Assembly: GCA_021820825.1 (NCBI GenBank)
Contig: JAKADD010000063.1
Location: 1,751-10,264 of the forward strand
DNA length: 8,514 bases
DNA from: Bacillota bacterium
GTDB taxonomy: Bacteria > Bacillota > Bacilli > Alicyclobacillales > SLC66
Reading direction: 5' to 3'
Numbering within the stretch: position 1 is the stretch's first letter; every line of letters starts with the position of its first letter. The translations under genes and the position numbers were made by a program. The notes beneath the pieces were generated by a model. That model was given only the letters and a program-made list of their open reading frames with translations, had not been told where the DNA came from and searched no databases. Positions 1-5,930 of this stretch are shown piece by piece.

Positions 1-564
1 CCCTGCTGCTGCGGCGAGAGACGAGTAGACATCGGAACGATGATCCTTCGCGCCGGCAAGCAGTGCGGGAGAACCCAGCCTCCGCGCGAGACTCACCTGA
101 TAACGATACATGACTTCCTTGGCCACAATCGCAAACACTGCAGTGAAAAACGCGACCGACTCCGGGGCGACAGGGGGCATATAGAATTGCCGAATCGACG
201 CATAGACGACATCAAGACCGGCAAGAAGCAGGAGCACCGCAACGAGACTGGCGGCGATCCATTCGGCTTTTCCGTGTCCATAGGGGTGATCGGCGTCGGC
301 GGGGCGGCGCGCCACACGCAAACCAACCCAGACAGCAAGGGACCCCGCGACATCCGCCCCACTGTGGGCGGCGTCAGCGAGCAGTGCGTCGCTGTGCGCA
401 AGCACGCCCACCACACCTTTTAGCGCTGTGAGCACGATATTAAGCGCTATGCTGTAGAGCGCCTGTCGATCTTGTTCCCGCGCCGTCGTCCGGTGGTCGA
501 TTGTCGATTCCCCCCTCGCAACTTCAGTTCTGCCGACTGCCTTCCCTGAGCCGACTGCCGCCAT
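1..564 (-). CDS. Cation diffusion facilitator (CDF) family metal transporter, C-terminus beyond the left edge
   Basis: A divalent metal/proton antiporter of the cytoplasmic membrane, expected to export Zn, Mn, Fe or Co. The visible 188 residues start at ATG 564 and stay open to base 1. A polar N-terminal tail of about 38 residues precedes TM1 (about 39-57), TM2 (59-82), TM3 (105-122) and TM4 (136-155). CDF hallmarks are the TM2 motif around His67-Ser-Gly-Ala-Asp71, the loop motif HPYGHGKAEW (93-102), and the TM5 motif KDHRSDVYSS (173-182). By alignment with FieF/YiiP the metal ligands would be His67, Asp71, Asp174 and Asp178. The mixed set does not fix the metal. About 100 or more residues, including TM6 and the cytoplasmic domain, are missing. 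The ribosome-binding site before ATG 564 is weak (GGCAGGG), so the start is less certain than the family. A long inverted repeat lies just upstream. Confidence 0.93.
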   Translation of the reverse strand, partial: MAAVGSGKAVGRTEVARGESTIDHRTTAREQDRQALYSIALNIVLTALKGVVGVLAHSDALLADAAHSGADVAGSLAVWVGLRVARRPADADHPYGHGKAEWIAASLVAVLLLLAGLDVVYASIRQFYMPPVAPESVAFFTAVFAIVAKEVMYRYQVSLARRLGSPALLAGAKDHRSDVYSSLAAAAG

Positions 565-577
565 GAGCGTCGACTGC

Positions 578-660
578 CCTGCCGGGATCGTTATACTGTG
601 CCGCTGCTCAAACACAGCTGCGCCGAACTCGCCTCGGCACAGTATAACGATCCCGGCAGG
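578..660. repeat. Perfect 26-bp inverted repeat with a 31-base loop
   Basis: Bases 578-603 are the exact reverse complement of 635-660, with 604-634 between them. Pairing stops sharply at both ends (C577 faces A661, C604 faces T634). Each arm contains TATAAC, which resembles a -10 element and points outwards in both directions. The repeat ends 13 bases before the CDF start codon. In RNA it would form a very stable hairpin that brings the 5' leader close to the ribosome-binding site. There is no T-run on either side, so it is not a standard terminator. Confidence 0.9.
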
Positions 661-714
661 ACGGGTCTTTCCCAGGCTGACGGCGTCGCGCCAGCGACAG
701 CTACAGGAGAGCAT

Positions 715-740
715 ATTATATATTCCCCACAAATTGTGAA
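715..740 (-). promoter_or_regulatory. Candidate promoter for the CDF gene
   Basis: The minus strand has a perfect TATAAT (720-715) with TTCACA (740-735) upstream, five of six matches to the sigma-A -35 box. The spacer is only 14 bases, well short of the preferred 17, and no TG-extended -10 is present. If used, transcription would begin near 708 and make a leader of about 145 bases that includes the 26-bp inverted repeat. Confidence 0.35.
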
Positions 741-772
741 CACCCCGGCAACCCACGGAACCGGAGTGTTCA
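737..772 (-). repeat. 12-bp stem-loop
   Basis: Bases 737-748 pair with 761-772 around a 12-base loop. The only imperfection is position 744 against 765: it is a C-A mismatch if the plus strand is transcribed but a G-U wobble if the minus strand is. The structure is therefore fully paired only in a minus-strand RNA, the direction of secF and the CDF gene. It overlaps the candidate -35 box for the CDF gene. Confidence 0.65.
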
Positions 773-857
773 TGGCCTTGCACGGCCGTTTGCGTCTTTT
801 TTTCACGTCTTCTTTACGGCAGCCATGCAGCAAAACGCAGTACACTGAATCGACTCT

Positions 858-875
858 CCATGGCTAAAGCCATGG
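858..875. repeat. Short hairpin after secF, possible terminator or mobile-element end
   Basis: CCATGGC (858-864) and GCCATGG (869-875) form a perfect 7-bp stem with the loop TAAA, 20 bases beyond the secF stop codon. No T-run follows on the minus strand, so intrinsic termination would be weak. The hairpin with its flanking GGCTT resembles subterminal hairpins of IS200/IS605 elements. That resemblance is from memory, and no transposase is nearby. Confidence 0.45.
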
Positions 876-894
876 GCTTGCGGCGGGGTTTTGG

Positions 895-1806
895 TCATGC
901 TTGCGCCGGAGGCAGTTTCTGCTGTCTTTCAAGGGAGCGACCGCGCCAGGCCACCCATATTGGACTGGCGATAAAGATGGATGAGTATGCGCCGCTCACC
1001 AGACCCACGAGGAGCGCAAAGCAGAAATTGTGAATGGGGTCGCCGCCAAAAAAGTAGAGTGTGGTGGCTGCAAACAGCACGGTCAATACGGTGTTGATGG
1101 AACGGGCCATCGTTTGCCACAGCGAATTGTCCACTAAAGTTTCCAGTTCATGCAGCGTCTTGATCTTCGCGTTTTTCAGATTTTCTCTGATGCGGTCAAA
1201 TATGACGATCGTATCGTTGATCGAATATCCGACAATCGTCAGTACGGCTGCGATGAATGGCAGATCAACGACGATGCGCAGCAACGCAAACACGGAAATG
1301 ACGATGAAGGCGTCGTGCAGCAACGCCACGATGCCGGCAACCGCAAACCGAAACTCAAAACGAATCGCCACGTAGATAACGATGAAAAGAGAGGCTACGA
1401 GCACGGCCCAAACGGCCGTCTGAGACTGTTCCTGGGCGATGATCGGATCCACTGTCGAATAGCCGGGCGGCACGAGCGATTTCGGAAAAGCCGCCTTGAT
1501 CGCCGTATTCAGCTTTCCTTCCTGCAGATTGCTGATCGTATACGACAGGCGGACGACAGCCATGGTGTTGTTCGTGCCGGCGGCGGTAATTCCTGTCGGT
1601 CCGATCGGCAATCCCACTTTGGTAAAGACGTTTCTCACCGCAGTCGAACTATACGGTTGGTTCAGTACAATCTCGATCTGCGAGCCGGATTTGAAATCCG
1701 TGCCCAGATTGAGACCAAACAGGAGAATGACGATCAGCCCCGCAAGAGTGATCGATCCCGAGAGCAGGAAAAACCATTTGCGTTTCTTGACGATGGCAAA
1801 CCTCAT
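895..1806 (-). CDS. secF: Protein translocase subunit SecF
   Basis: Membrane subunit that works with SecD and SecYEG. It uses the proton motive force to draw translocating proteins out of the channel on the outer face. The 303-residue length is normal for a stand-alone SecF. TM1 spans about 12-32 and is followed by the family motif GTDFKSG (35-41), then an extracellular domain to about residue 130. A five-helix C-terminal membrane block contains HD at 164-165, the TM4-region signature VGYSINDTIVIFDRIREN (192-209) and the glycine-rich GLVSGAYSS (268-276). ATG 1806 overlaps the secD stop as ATGA, which implies translational coupling, and AAAGGTGG lies eight bases upstream. The Ser-Gly in place of Gly-Gly in the first motif matches my recollection of other Firmicutes and is not a defect. 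Confidence 0.97.
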   Translation of the reverse strand: MRFAIVKKRKWFFLLSGSITLAGLIVILLFGLNLGTDFKSGSQIEIVLNQPYSSTAVRNVFTKVGLPIGPTGITAAGTNNTMAVVRLSYTISNLQEGKLNTAIKAAFPKSLVPPGYSTVDPIIAQEQSQTAVWAVLVASLFIVIYVAIRFEFRFAVAGIVALLHDAFIVISVFALLRIVVDLPFIAAVLTIVGYSINDTIVIFDRIRENLKNAKIKTLHELETLVDNSLWQTMARSINTVLTVLFAATTLYFFGGDPIHNFCFALLVGLVSGAYSSIFIASPIWVAWRGRSLERQQKLPPAQA

Positions 1807-3032
1807 CGCGCGTCCGCCACCTTTCTTTTAGCGCCAAAGTACCAGGTGTTCCTGACGACGTTCGCCTTCGTAAACAGCAGCAGGATGGTGCGGCTGAGAA
1901 ATACGGCGGTCATCAGACTGACGATGATGCTTGCGATCAGCGCCACGGCAAACCCCCGCACATCGCCCGTTCCGTAACCGTACATCACAATCCCCGCGAT
2001 CAGTGTTGTCATGTTGGAATCGAGAATCGTGCGAATCGCCTTGCGTTGCCCGGCAATCACAGAGGACTGCAGCGACTTGCCGTTGCGCAGTTCATCCTTG
2101 ATCCGCTCATACGTGATGATGTTGGCGTCCACCGCCATCCCGATGCCGAGGACCAGGGCGGCGAGCCCAGTCAGTGTGAGCGTAACCTGCAGCCCCGCGA
2201 ATACAGCGATCAGAACGTAACTGTACGCCAGCAGGGCGATATCCGCAATCAGTCCCGGCAGTCGGTACATGACGATCATAAAGATGAAGATGATGGCGAC
2301 GGCAATCGCCCCCGCGAACAGTGTGGCGTGCAGGGCAGCCTGTCCGAGTGTCGGGCCTACGCTGTTGGAGGACAGTTGATGAATCGGGAACGGCAGGGCG
2401 CCGGCATTGATCAGGTTTGCCAACTGCATGGCCGACTGGACCGATGGCATAGGACTGATCGTCGCGTTGCCCCCGGTAATCGGGGTTTGGATATTTGGAT
2501 TGCTGATCATCTTGTTGTTGAACCAGATCGATATGCGCTGATTCAGATACTTTGTCGTAATCGAGCCGAACAGGGCGGGGTTTTTAAAGCTGATCGCCAC
2601 TTCCGGCTGACCGGTCGTGGAAGACGCCTGATAATGCGCGTTGCTCACCACATCCTTGCCTGTCATGAGCACCTTGCCCGAGGGCGATTTGAATTCCAGA
2701 TTGGCTTGCGAAGACAGAAACTGCCGCGCTGCAACCTGATTGAACTTCCCGGCGAGCGAGATGCTGATGCGGCCGCCATTTTGAACGGCGATCGATGGTT
2801 CAGACACACCAAGAGTGTTGATGCGGCTCTGCAGCGCCGCGACTGTTGCTGACATATCGCTGGCTGTCAGTGTCTGTTTCCCATTGCCCACCTGATACAG
2901 CACCGAAAAGCCGCCCTGCAGGTCGAGTCCTAACGGAATCTTCGTATAAAGCATCCGGCTTGTCGACAAGAAAACGGCAATAATCATCACGACAATAATG
3001 AGGAAGGTCGTGAGGCGCCCCCATTTAACCAT
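1803..3032 (-). CDS. secD: Protein translocase subunit SecD
   Basis: Partner of SecF in the SecDF accessory complex, which couples proton flow to late steps of Sec export. The protein has 409 residues. TM1 lies at about 8-26, followed by the signature LGLDLQGG (34-41). A large extracellular domain (about 42-225) includes the P1 core. VGPTLG (225-230) leads into the C-terminal helices, with TM2 to TM6 at roughly 232-385. The TM4 signature GMAVDANIITYERIKDEL (298-315) carries Asp302, which corresponds to the conserved aspartate implicated in proton transport. GTGDVRGFAVAL lies at 354-365. The start ATG 3032 is backed by AGGAGGT (3044-3038) with a five-base spacer and by a promoter just upstream. 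secF follows with a four-base overlap, so the two form an operon. Confidence 0.98.
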   Translation of the reverse strand: MVKWGRLTTFLIIVVMIIAVFLSTSRMLYTKIPLGLDLQGGFSVLYQVGNGKQTLTASDMSATVAALQSRINTLGVSEPSIAVQNGGRISISLAGKFNQVAARQFLSSQANLEFKSPSGKVLMTGKDVVSNAHYQASSTTGQPEVAISFKNPALFGSITTKYLNQRISIWFNNKMISNPNIQTPITGGNATISPMPSVQSAMQLANLINAGALPFPIHQLSSNSVGPTLGQAALHATLFAGAIAVAIIFIFMIVMYRLPGLIADIALLAYSYVLIAVFAGLQVTLTLTGLAALVLGIGMAVDANIITYERIKDELRNGKSLQSSVIAGQRKAIRTILDSNMTTLIAGIVMYGYGTGDVRGFAVALIASIIVSLMTAVFLSRTILLLFTKANVVRNTWYFGAKRKVADAR

Positions 3033-3037
3033 GGTTT

Positions 3038-3044
3038 ACCTCCT
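3038..3044 (-). promoter_or_regulatory. Ribosome-binding site of secD
   Basis: AGGAGGT on the minus strand sits five bases before ATG 3032. This selects that codon over an out-of-frame ATG at 3024. Confidence 0.85.
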
Positions 3045-3061
3045 AGGAAGTCAATGGCAAC

Positions 3062-3091
3062 AGTATAAACGATTTGTCCATACTAGATCAA
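3062..3091 (-). promoter_or_regulatory. Sigma-A-type promoter of secD-secF
   Basis: On the minus strand, TTGATC (3091-3086) and TATACT (3067-3062) are separated by 18 bases. They match four and five of the six consensus positions. The predicted start point is near 3055, giving a leader of about 23 bases that contains only the ribosome-binding site. secDF should therefore be transcribed independently of the ComN-like gene upstream. Confidence 0.7.
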
Positions 3092-3146
3092 TGCAGGCGG
3101 TCGGCGCGTCGGGGTGCAGCCGGCCGACGCGCCGACCGCCTGGCAT
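3091..3146. repeat. Perfect 19-bp GC-rich hairpin between the ComN-like gene and secD
   Basis: Bases 3094-3112 are the exact reverse complement of 3124-3142, around an 11-base loop. The stem continues for three more pairs (3091-3093 with 3144-3146) past one bulged G at 3143. Almost every pair is G-C. It lies 42 bases past the ComN-like stop codon and directly upstream of the secD -35 box. This is where a terminator insulating secDF would be expected, but no T-run follows on either strand. A regulator site or a dispersed palindromic repeat are alternatives. Confidence 0.85.
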
Positions 3147-3188
3147 GCAGAAAGCCAGCACACAACCCTCCACCTCTATCTGTGCCGG

Positions 3189-4133
3189 TCACAGCAGTTC
3201 GCGGATGTCGGTCGGCATGTTTCGGTACGCCTGTGTCAATGAATAATTCATAAATTCCTGCGGTTGGAGACACAACACCGCGTTTACAAGTTCATGGAGC
3301 GATTTGGGTCTGCGCTTGACGCGCCCCTGGAAATACATCCAGAGATCATCAATTGTAACCTGGTTGTAGCCAAGCCAGTGGAACTCCTCCACCTTATCTT
3401 CCAACAGGTGCAAAAGTTCATCTGACAGTGCTTGTTCCAGCGGATTCTCATCAGGAACGTCCTCAAAATCAGGAATGGGCGCAAGCATGGCCACCTTTTG
3501 CGCGAGCTGTTTTACTTCCAGGGCAAAGGGATGCTCTCTGGCCAGAACAATCAACTTTTGCTCTCTCGCGGCGCGTTCTGCTTCGACTGCTTCGACTGCT
3601 TCGACTGCTTCGACTGCTTCGACTGCTTCGACTGCTTCGACTGCAGACTGTTGCTGTTCCTGGTCAGTGTTTTCTTTATCCACTACAGTCAAGCGCCAAT
3701 CCCTGCTGGGTTCTGATCCTTCTGCGGAATGCAGAACTACCGGAGCAGACTGTTGAGCTGCCGGAGCAGGATCGGCAGTATCGTTCCCGAGTCCGGGTAA
3801 CTGAGAGCCCACTTCATCGCTGTAACCAGGCTGGCCTGCCTGGGAATCGACAACCTCGACTTCCTGCTCCGCCGTTGGTTCTGCTTTTGGCCCTGTTTGG
3901 CCCTTGTCGGCGTTCCCATCGACAGTGACAGTTACAGTGACAGCGACATCGGCAGTCCGCTGAGCGGAATGGCCAAACACCACTCTGCGTTTGCCGCCAG
4001 CCTCCGTTATGGCAAGAGTCTCGCTCGCTTCGACGGCAGCGGCAGACGAGTCGCTTGCAGGCGGTTGTTTCACACGACCGAACACCTTGATGACACCTTG
4101 TCTTGTGCGCTCCGCATCCGGCTGTTCCGGCAA
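3189..4133 (-). CDS. comN: ComN-like post-transcriptional regulator with a long low-complexity N-terminal extension
   Basis: The last 75 or so residues match the small ComN (YrzD) family: an acidic helix with LEDKVEEFHWLGYNQVT, then DDLWMYFQGRVKRRP, then LHELVNAVLCLQPQEFMNY. In B. subtilis, ComN is about 98 residues, lies between spoVB and secDF as here, and post-transcriptionally controls the late competence comE operon. From the chosen TTG 4133 this product has 314 residues. About 215 extra N-terminal residues are rich in Ala, Glu, Val, Gln and Ser, with Val-Thr alternation and an (Ala-Val-Glu)7 tract at 164-184. They contain no membrane segment or signal peptide, and the part after about residue 155 may form a coiled coil. 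TTG 4133 is preferred because AAGGGGG lies nine bases upstream. GTG 4169 lacks a ribosome-binding site. ATG 3488 would give a 99-residue protein of normal ComN size. I am sure of the C-terminal domain, much less of the start. Confidence 0.75.
   Translation of the reverse strand: MPEQPDAERTRQGVIKVFGRVKQPPASDSSAAAVEASETLAITEAGGKRRVVFGHSAQRTADVAVTVTVTVDGNADKGQTGPKAEPTAEQEVEVVDSQAGQPGYSDEVGSQLPGLGNDTADPAPAAQQSAPVVLHSAEGSEPSRDWRLTVVDKENTDQEQQQSAVEAVEAVEAVEAVEAVEAVEAERAAREQKLIVLAREHPFALEVKQLAQKVAMLAPIPDFEDVPDENPLEQALSDELLHLLEDKVEEFHWLGYNQVTIDDLWMYFQGRVKRRPKSLHELVNAVLCLQPQEFMNYSLTQAYRNMPTDIRELL
3491..3499 (-). promoter_or_regulatory. Internal ribosome-binding-like site before ATG 3488
   Basis: AAAAGGTGG on the minus strand precedes an in-frame ATG at 3488; its AAGG core is six bases from that codon. 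Starting there would produce a 99-residue protein made almost only of the ComN domain, close to the usual family length. It could be the main start, or a second start that yields a short form. Confidence 0.4.
3582..3644 (-). repeat. Seven perfect tandem 9-bp repeats inside the ComN-like gene
   Basis: The unit TTCGACTGC (plus strand) is repeated seven times without a change, preceded by a partial TTCTGC copy at 3576-3581. Read on the coding strand, each unit is GCA GTC GAA, encoding Ala-Val-Glu. Nine is a multiple of three, so gain or loss of units changes protein length without shifting the frame. Perfect identity suggests recent expansion by slippage. Confidence 0.97.
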
Positions 4134-4313
4134 CTCAGTCCGCCCCCTTCTTTGCAGATATTGTCTCACCTGCGACGGTTTAGCGCAAGCAGATCTGGAC
4201 TAACCCGCCGGCAGCGCGCATACGTTCAATTGATGAAGTACAAGCCGCACGCCACAGTGATCGTCACCCCTGTTTGCAAACTCCCCACGCACTCACAGCG
4301 CACCGACACATGC

Positions 4314-4323
4314 AAAGGAGGTG
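4314..4323 (+). promoter_or_regulatory. Ribosome-binding site that fixes the spoVB start
   Basis: AAAGGAGGTG, an almost ideal match to the 16S anti-SD sequence, lies with AGGAGG ending nine bases before GTG 4331. It rules out the upstream in-frame ATGs at 4274 and 4310, which would add 19 or 7 residues unlike the family's N-terminus. Confidence 0.88.
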
Positions 4324-4330
4324 GCACGGG

Positions 4331-5920
4331 GTGTACCGTCAGTCATTCATAAAAGGCACGTCTGTACTGATCGCCGCGAGTCTGGTGACCCGTGTTCTTG
4401 GCTTTGTCTATCGGATCGCACTCACCAGACTCATCGGAGCGGAAGGCATCGGCCTCTTTCAAATGGTGTTTCCCCTGCTCACCCTCATCCTGACGATCGT
4501 TTCAGCAGGAATGGGCGTCGCCGTTTCAAAGCTGGTCGCCGAATCGCTTGTCACGGGCGACCGTCGCCGCATCCGTCGCATCCTCTATCTGGCAAGCGTA
4601 ACAACACTTGTCCTCGCCATCACGCTCACTGGCGCAATGGTGCTCTTTGGCCGCCAATTGTCCCAGCATGTATTCACGGATCCGCGCGCGTTTTACCCAT
4701 TTATCACACTCACTCCGATCATCGGCGTCATTGCGGTGTCATCGGTGCTGCGCGGATATTTTCAGGGACTGCAGGTCATGACGACTCCCTCTGTGGCGTC
4801 GATTATCGAAACACTGATCCGGATCATTGGCGTATGGATCATTGCCGCCATGTCACTCGCCAAAGGTCTGGAATTCGCCGCCGCAGGTGTTTCCGGCGGC
4901 ATGATCCTGGGAGAACTCGCGGGCTGTATGTATATGTACATCGTGTACAGGCGCAACTATCAGGTCAATCGCATAACACTCCCCGCCCAGCAGGGAGATC
5001 CAGAACCGTGGCGAAAAACCATTCACGCGATTCTCGAAATCTCCCTTCCCGTTACCTTCAGCCGATTTATCGGTTCCATCGCGTTTGCCATTGAACCCAT
5101 CCTCGTCACGCGGTCTCTGCTGACCGCAGGCGTCACAGCGGCTATCGCCACCAGACTGTATGGCGAATACAGTGGAATGGCGATTCCGCTTCTCGTCTTT
5201 CCCACTGTATTTACGTACTCGCTCTCCGTGCAGCTCGTTCCCTCGATTTCAGAGGCTGTCGCCGCAGGCAAAGAAGCAGTGATCGCCAGACGGCTCTACC
5301 AGTCTTTTCGCGCCACCGCCCTGATCGGATTCCCGACTTCACTGATTCTGCTGCAATTCGCCACGCCGCTGTGCGCCGCCATTTTTCACCATGCGCATGT
5401 GGGGCCAATCCTGGCCATCATGGCCCCTGCTGGCTTTCTCCTCTATCTGCAGGGTCCGCTTTCGGGCATCCTGCAGGGGATCAATAGAGCCGGTCTCGCA
5501 ATGCGCAATTCCCTGATCGGCGCCGCCGTCAAACTGGCGGTCATCTATCTGCTGGTCCGCCAACCGTCCATCGGTGTGGCTGGCGTCGCGTTTGCCGTGG
5601 CGATTTCGGTCACACTGACGACGCTCCTGCACATCGCTTCCATCCATCGCCTCGTCGGCTTTTACGCAGATGTCAAGGACACCGCCAAAATGCTCGCTGC
5701 GACGGCGATTGCCGGCGCCGCGATGCACTGGTCCTGGCTGTCGCTCGGAACGCGGATGTCGCTGGCGCTCCAGTTGACGCTGGTCATCAGCGCCGGGTTG
5801 ATCGTGTATGTGGTCCTGTTGCTTGCCACACGGGCCATAACCTCCCATACATTGGCGCGTATTCCTGCTGTCGGCAAGCAACTGTCCGCGCTGGCCCGAT
5901 TCGTTCCGTTCGCGCGCTGA
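4331..5920 (+). CDS. spoVB: Stage V sporulation protein B, MOP-superfamily flippase-like membrane protein
   Basis: Polytopic membrane protein needed for spore cortex formation in Bacillus. It belongs to the MOP superfamily with MurJ and Wzx and probably flips lipid-linked cell-wall precursors. From GTG 4331 it has 529 residues, typical of the family. The N-terminus MYRQSFIKGTSVLIAASLVT aligns with SpoVB and leads into RVLGFVYRI and the LIGAEGIGLFQMVFPLL segment (35-51). The signature RGYFQGLQVMTTPS lies at 141-154. About 12 to 14 hydrophobic helices follow to the C-terminus with no gap or frameshift. It diverges from the ComN-like gene and converges on the DUF421 gene, 10 bases apart. A five-base-pair GGCGC/GCGCC hairpin (5923-5940) spans that junction, without a T-run. 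I see no convincing sporulation-sigma promoter in the 161 bases upstream (4170-4330). Confidence 0.93.
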   Translation: MYRQSFIKGTSVLIAASLVTRVLGFVYRIALTRLIGAEGIGLFQMVFPLLTLILTIVSAGMGVAVSKLVAESLVTGDRRRIRRILYLASVTTLVLAITLTGAMVLFGRQLSQHVFTDPRAFYPFITLTPIIGVIAVSSVLRGYFQGLQVMTTPSVASIIETLIRIIGVWIIAAMSLAKGLEFAAAGVSGGMILGELAGCMYMYIVYRRNYQVNRITLPAQQGDPEPWRKTIHAILEISLPVTFSRFIGSIAFAIEPILVTRSLLTAGVTAAIATRLYGEYSGMAIPLLVFPTVFTYSLSVQLVPSISEAVAAGKEAVIARRLYQSFRATALIGFPTSLILLQFATPLCAAIFHHAHVGPILAIMAPAGFLLYLQGPLSGILQGINRAGLAMRNSLIGAAVKLAVIYLLVRQPSIGVAGVAFAVAISVTLTTLLHIASIHRLVGFYADVKDTAKMLAATAIAGAAMHWSWLSLGTRMSLALQLTLVISAGLIVYVVLLLATRAITSHTLARIPAVGKQLSALARFVPFAR

Positions 5921-5930
5921 CAGGCGCCAA

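Larger units (their letters stand above)
565..894. other. 330-bp gene-free region between secF and the CDF gene, rich in inverted repeats
   Basis: No convincing gene lies here. Open frames of 84 to 89 codons exist on both strands but lack a recognisable family, and they overlap the repeats. Going leftwards from secF, the region holds a short hairpin (858-875), a 12-bp stem-loop (737-772), an AT-rich patch with a perfect TATAAT on the minus strand (720-715), and a perfect 26-bp inverted repeat (578-603 with 635-660). It probably serves as the secF 3' region plus the promoter and 5' leader of the CDF gene. A decayed small mobile element is an alternative. Confidence 0.6.

Noticed and set aside
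40..423. 127-codon plus-strand open frame at the left edge
   Set aside because: It is antisense to the CDF gene, which has clear CDF motifs along its whole visible length.
565..720. Known metal riboswitch before the CDF gene
   Set aside because: The conserved cores of the Mn (yybP-ykoY) and NiCo riboswitches, as I remember them, are not visible; only simple inverted repeats are seen.
598..867. 89-codon open frame on the plus strand and an 84-codon one on the minus strand (591-845)
   Set aside because: They overlap each other and the inverted repeats, lack a clear ribosome-binding site and a recognisable family, and their composition is mixed; intergenic DNA is the better reading.
1683..1704. 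SecF motif GTDFKSG instead of GTDF-Gly-Gly as a possible defect
   Set aside because: Similar Ser-Gly variants are known to me from Firmicute SecDF proteins, and the rest of SecF is intact.
1150..1977. 275-codon plus-strand open frame
   Set aside because: It lies antisense to secF and the end of secD, whose family motifs are intact; the Arg/Asp/His-rich translation is typical of a shadow frame.
2046..2852. 268-codon plus-strand open frame
   Set aside because: Antisense to secD with no domain or ribosome-binding site; shadow frame.
3582..3644. CRISPR-like repetition
   Set aside because: Units are 9 bp and directly adjacent with no spacers; it is a coding minisatellite.
3428..3928. Plus-strand open frames with Leu-Leu-Arg or Asp-Cys-Phe repeats
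   Set aside because: They are the other-strand reading of the 9-bp repeats in the ComN-like gene; a 9-bp repeat without stops stays open in several frames.
4218..4225. CATACGTT as a sporulation sigma-E -10 element for spoVB
   Set aside because: It resembles the sigma-E -10 consensus, but no matching -35 element is found at the right distance.
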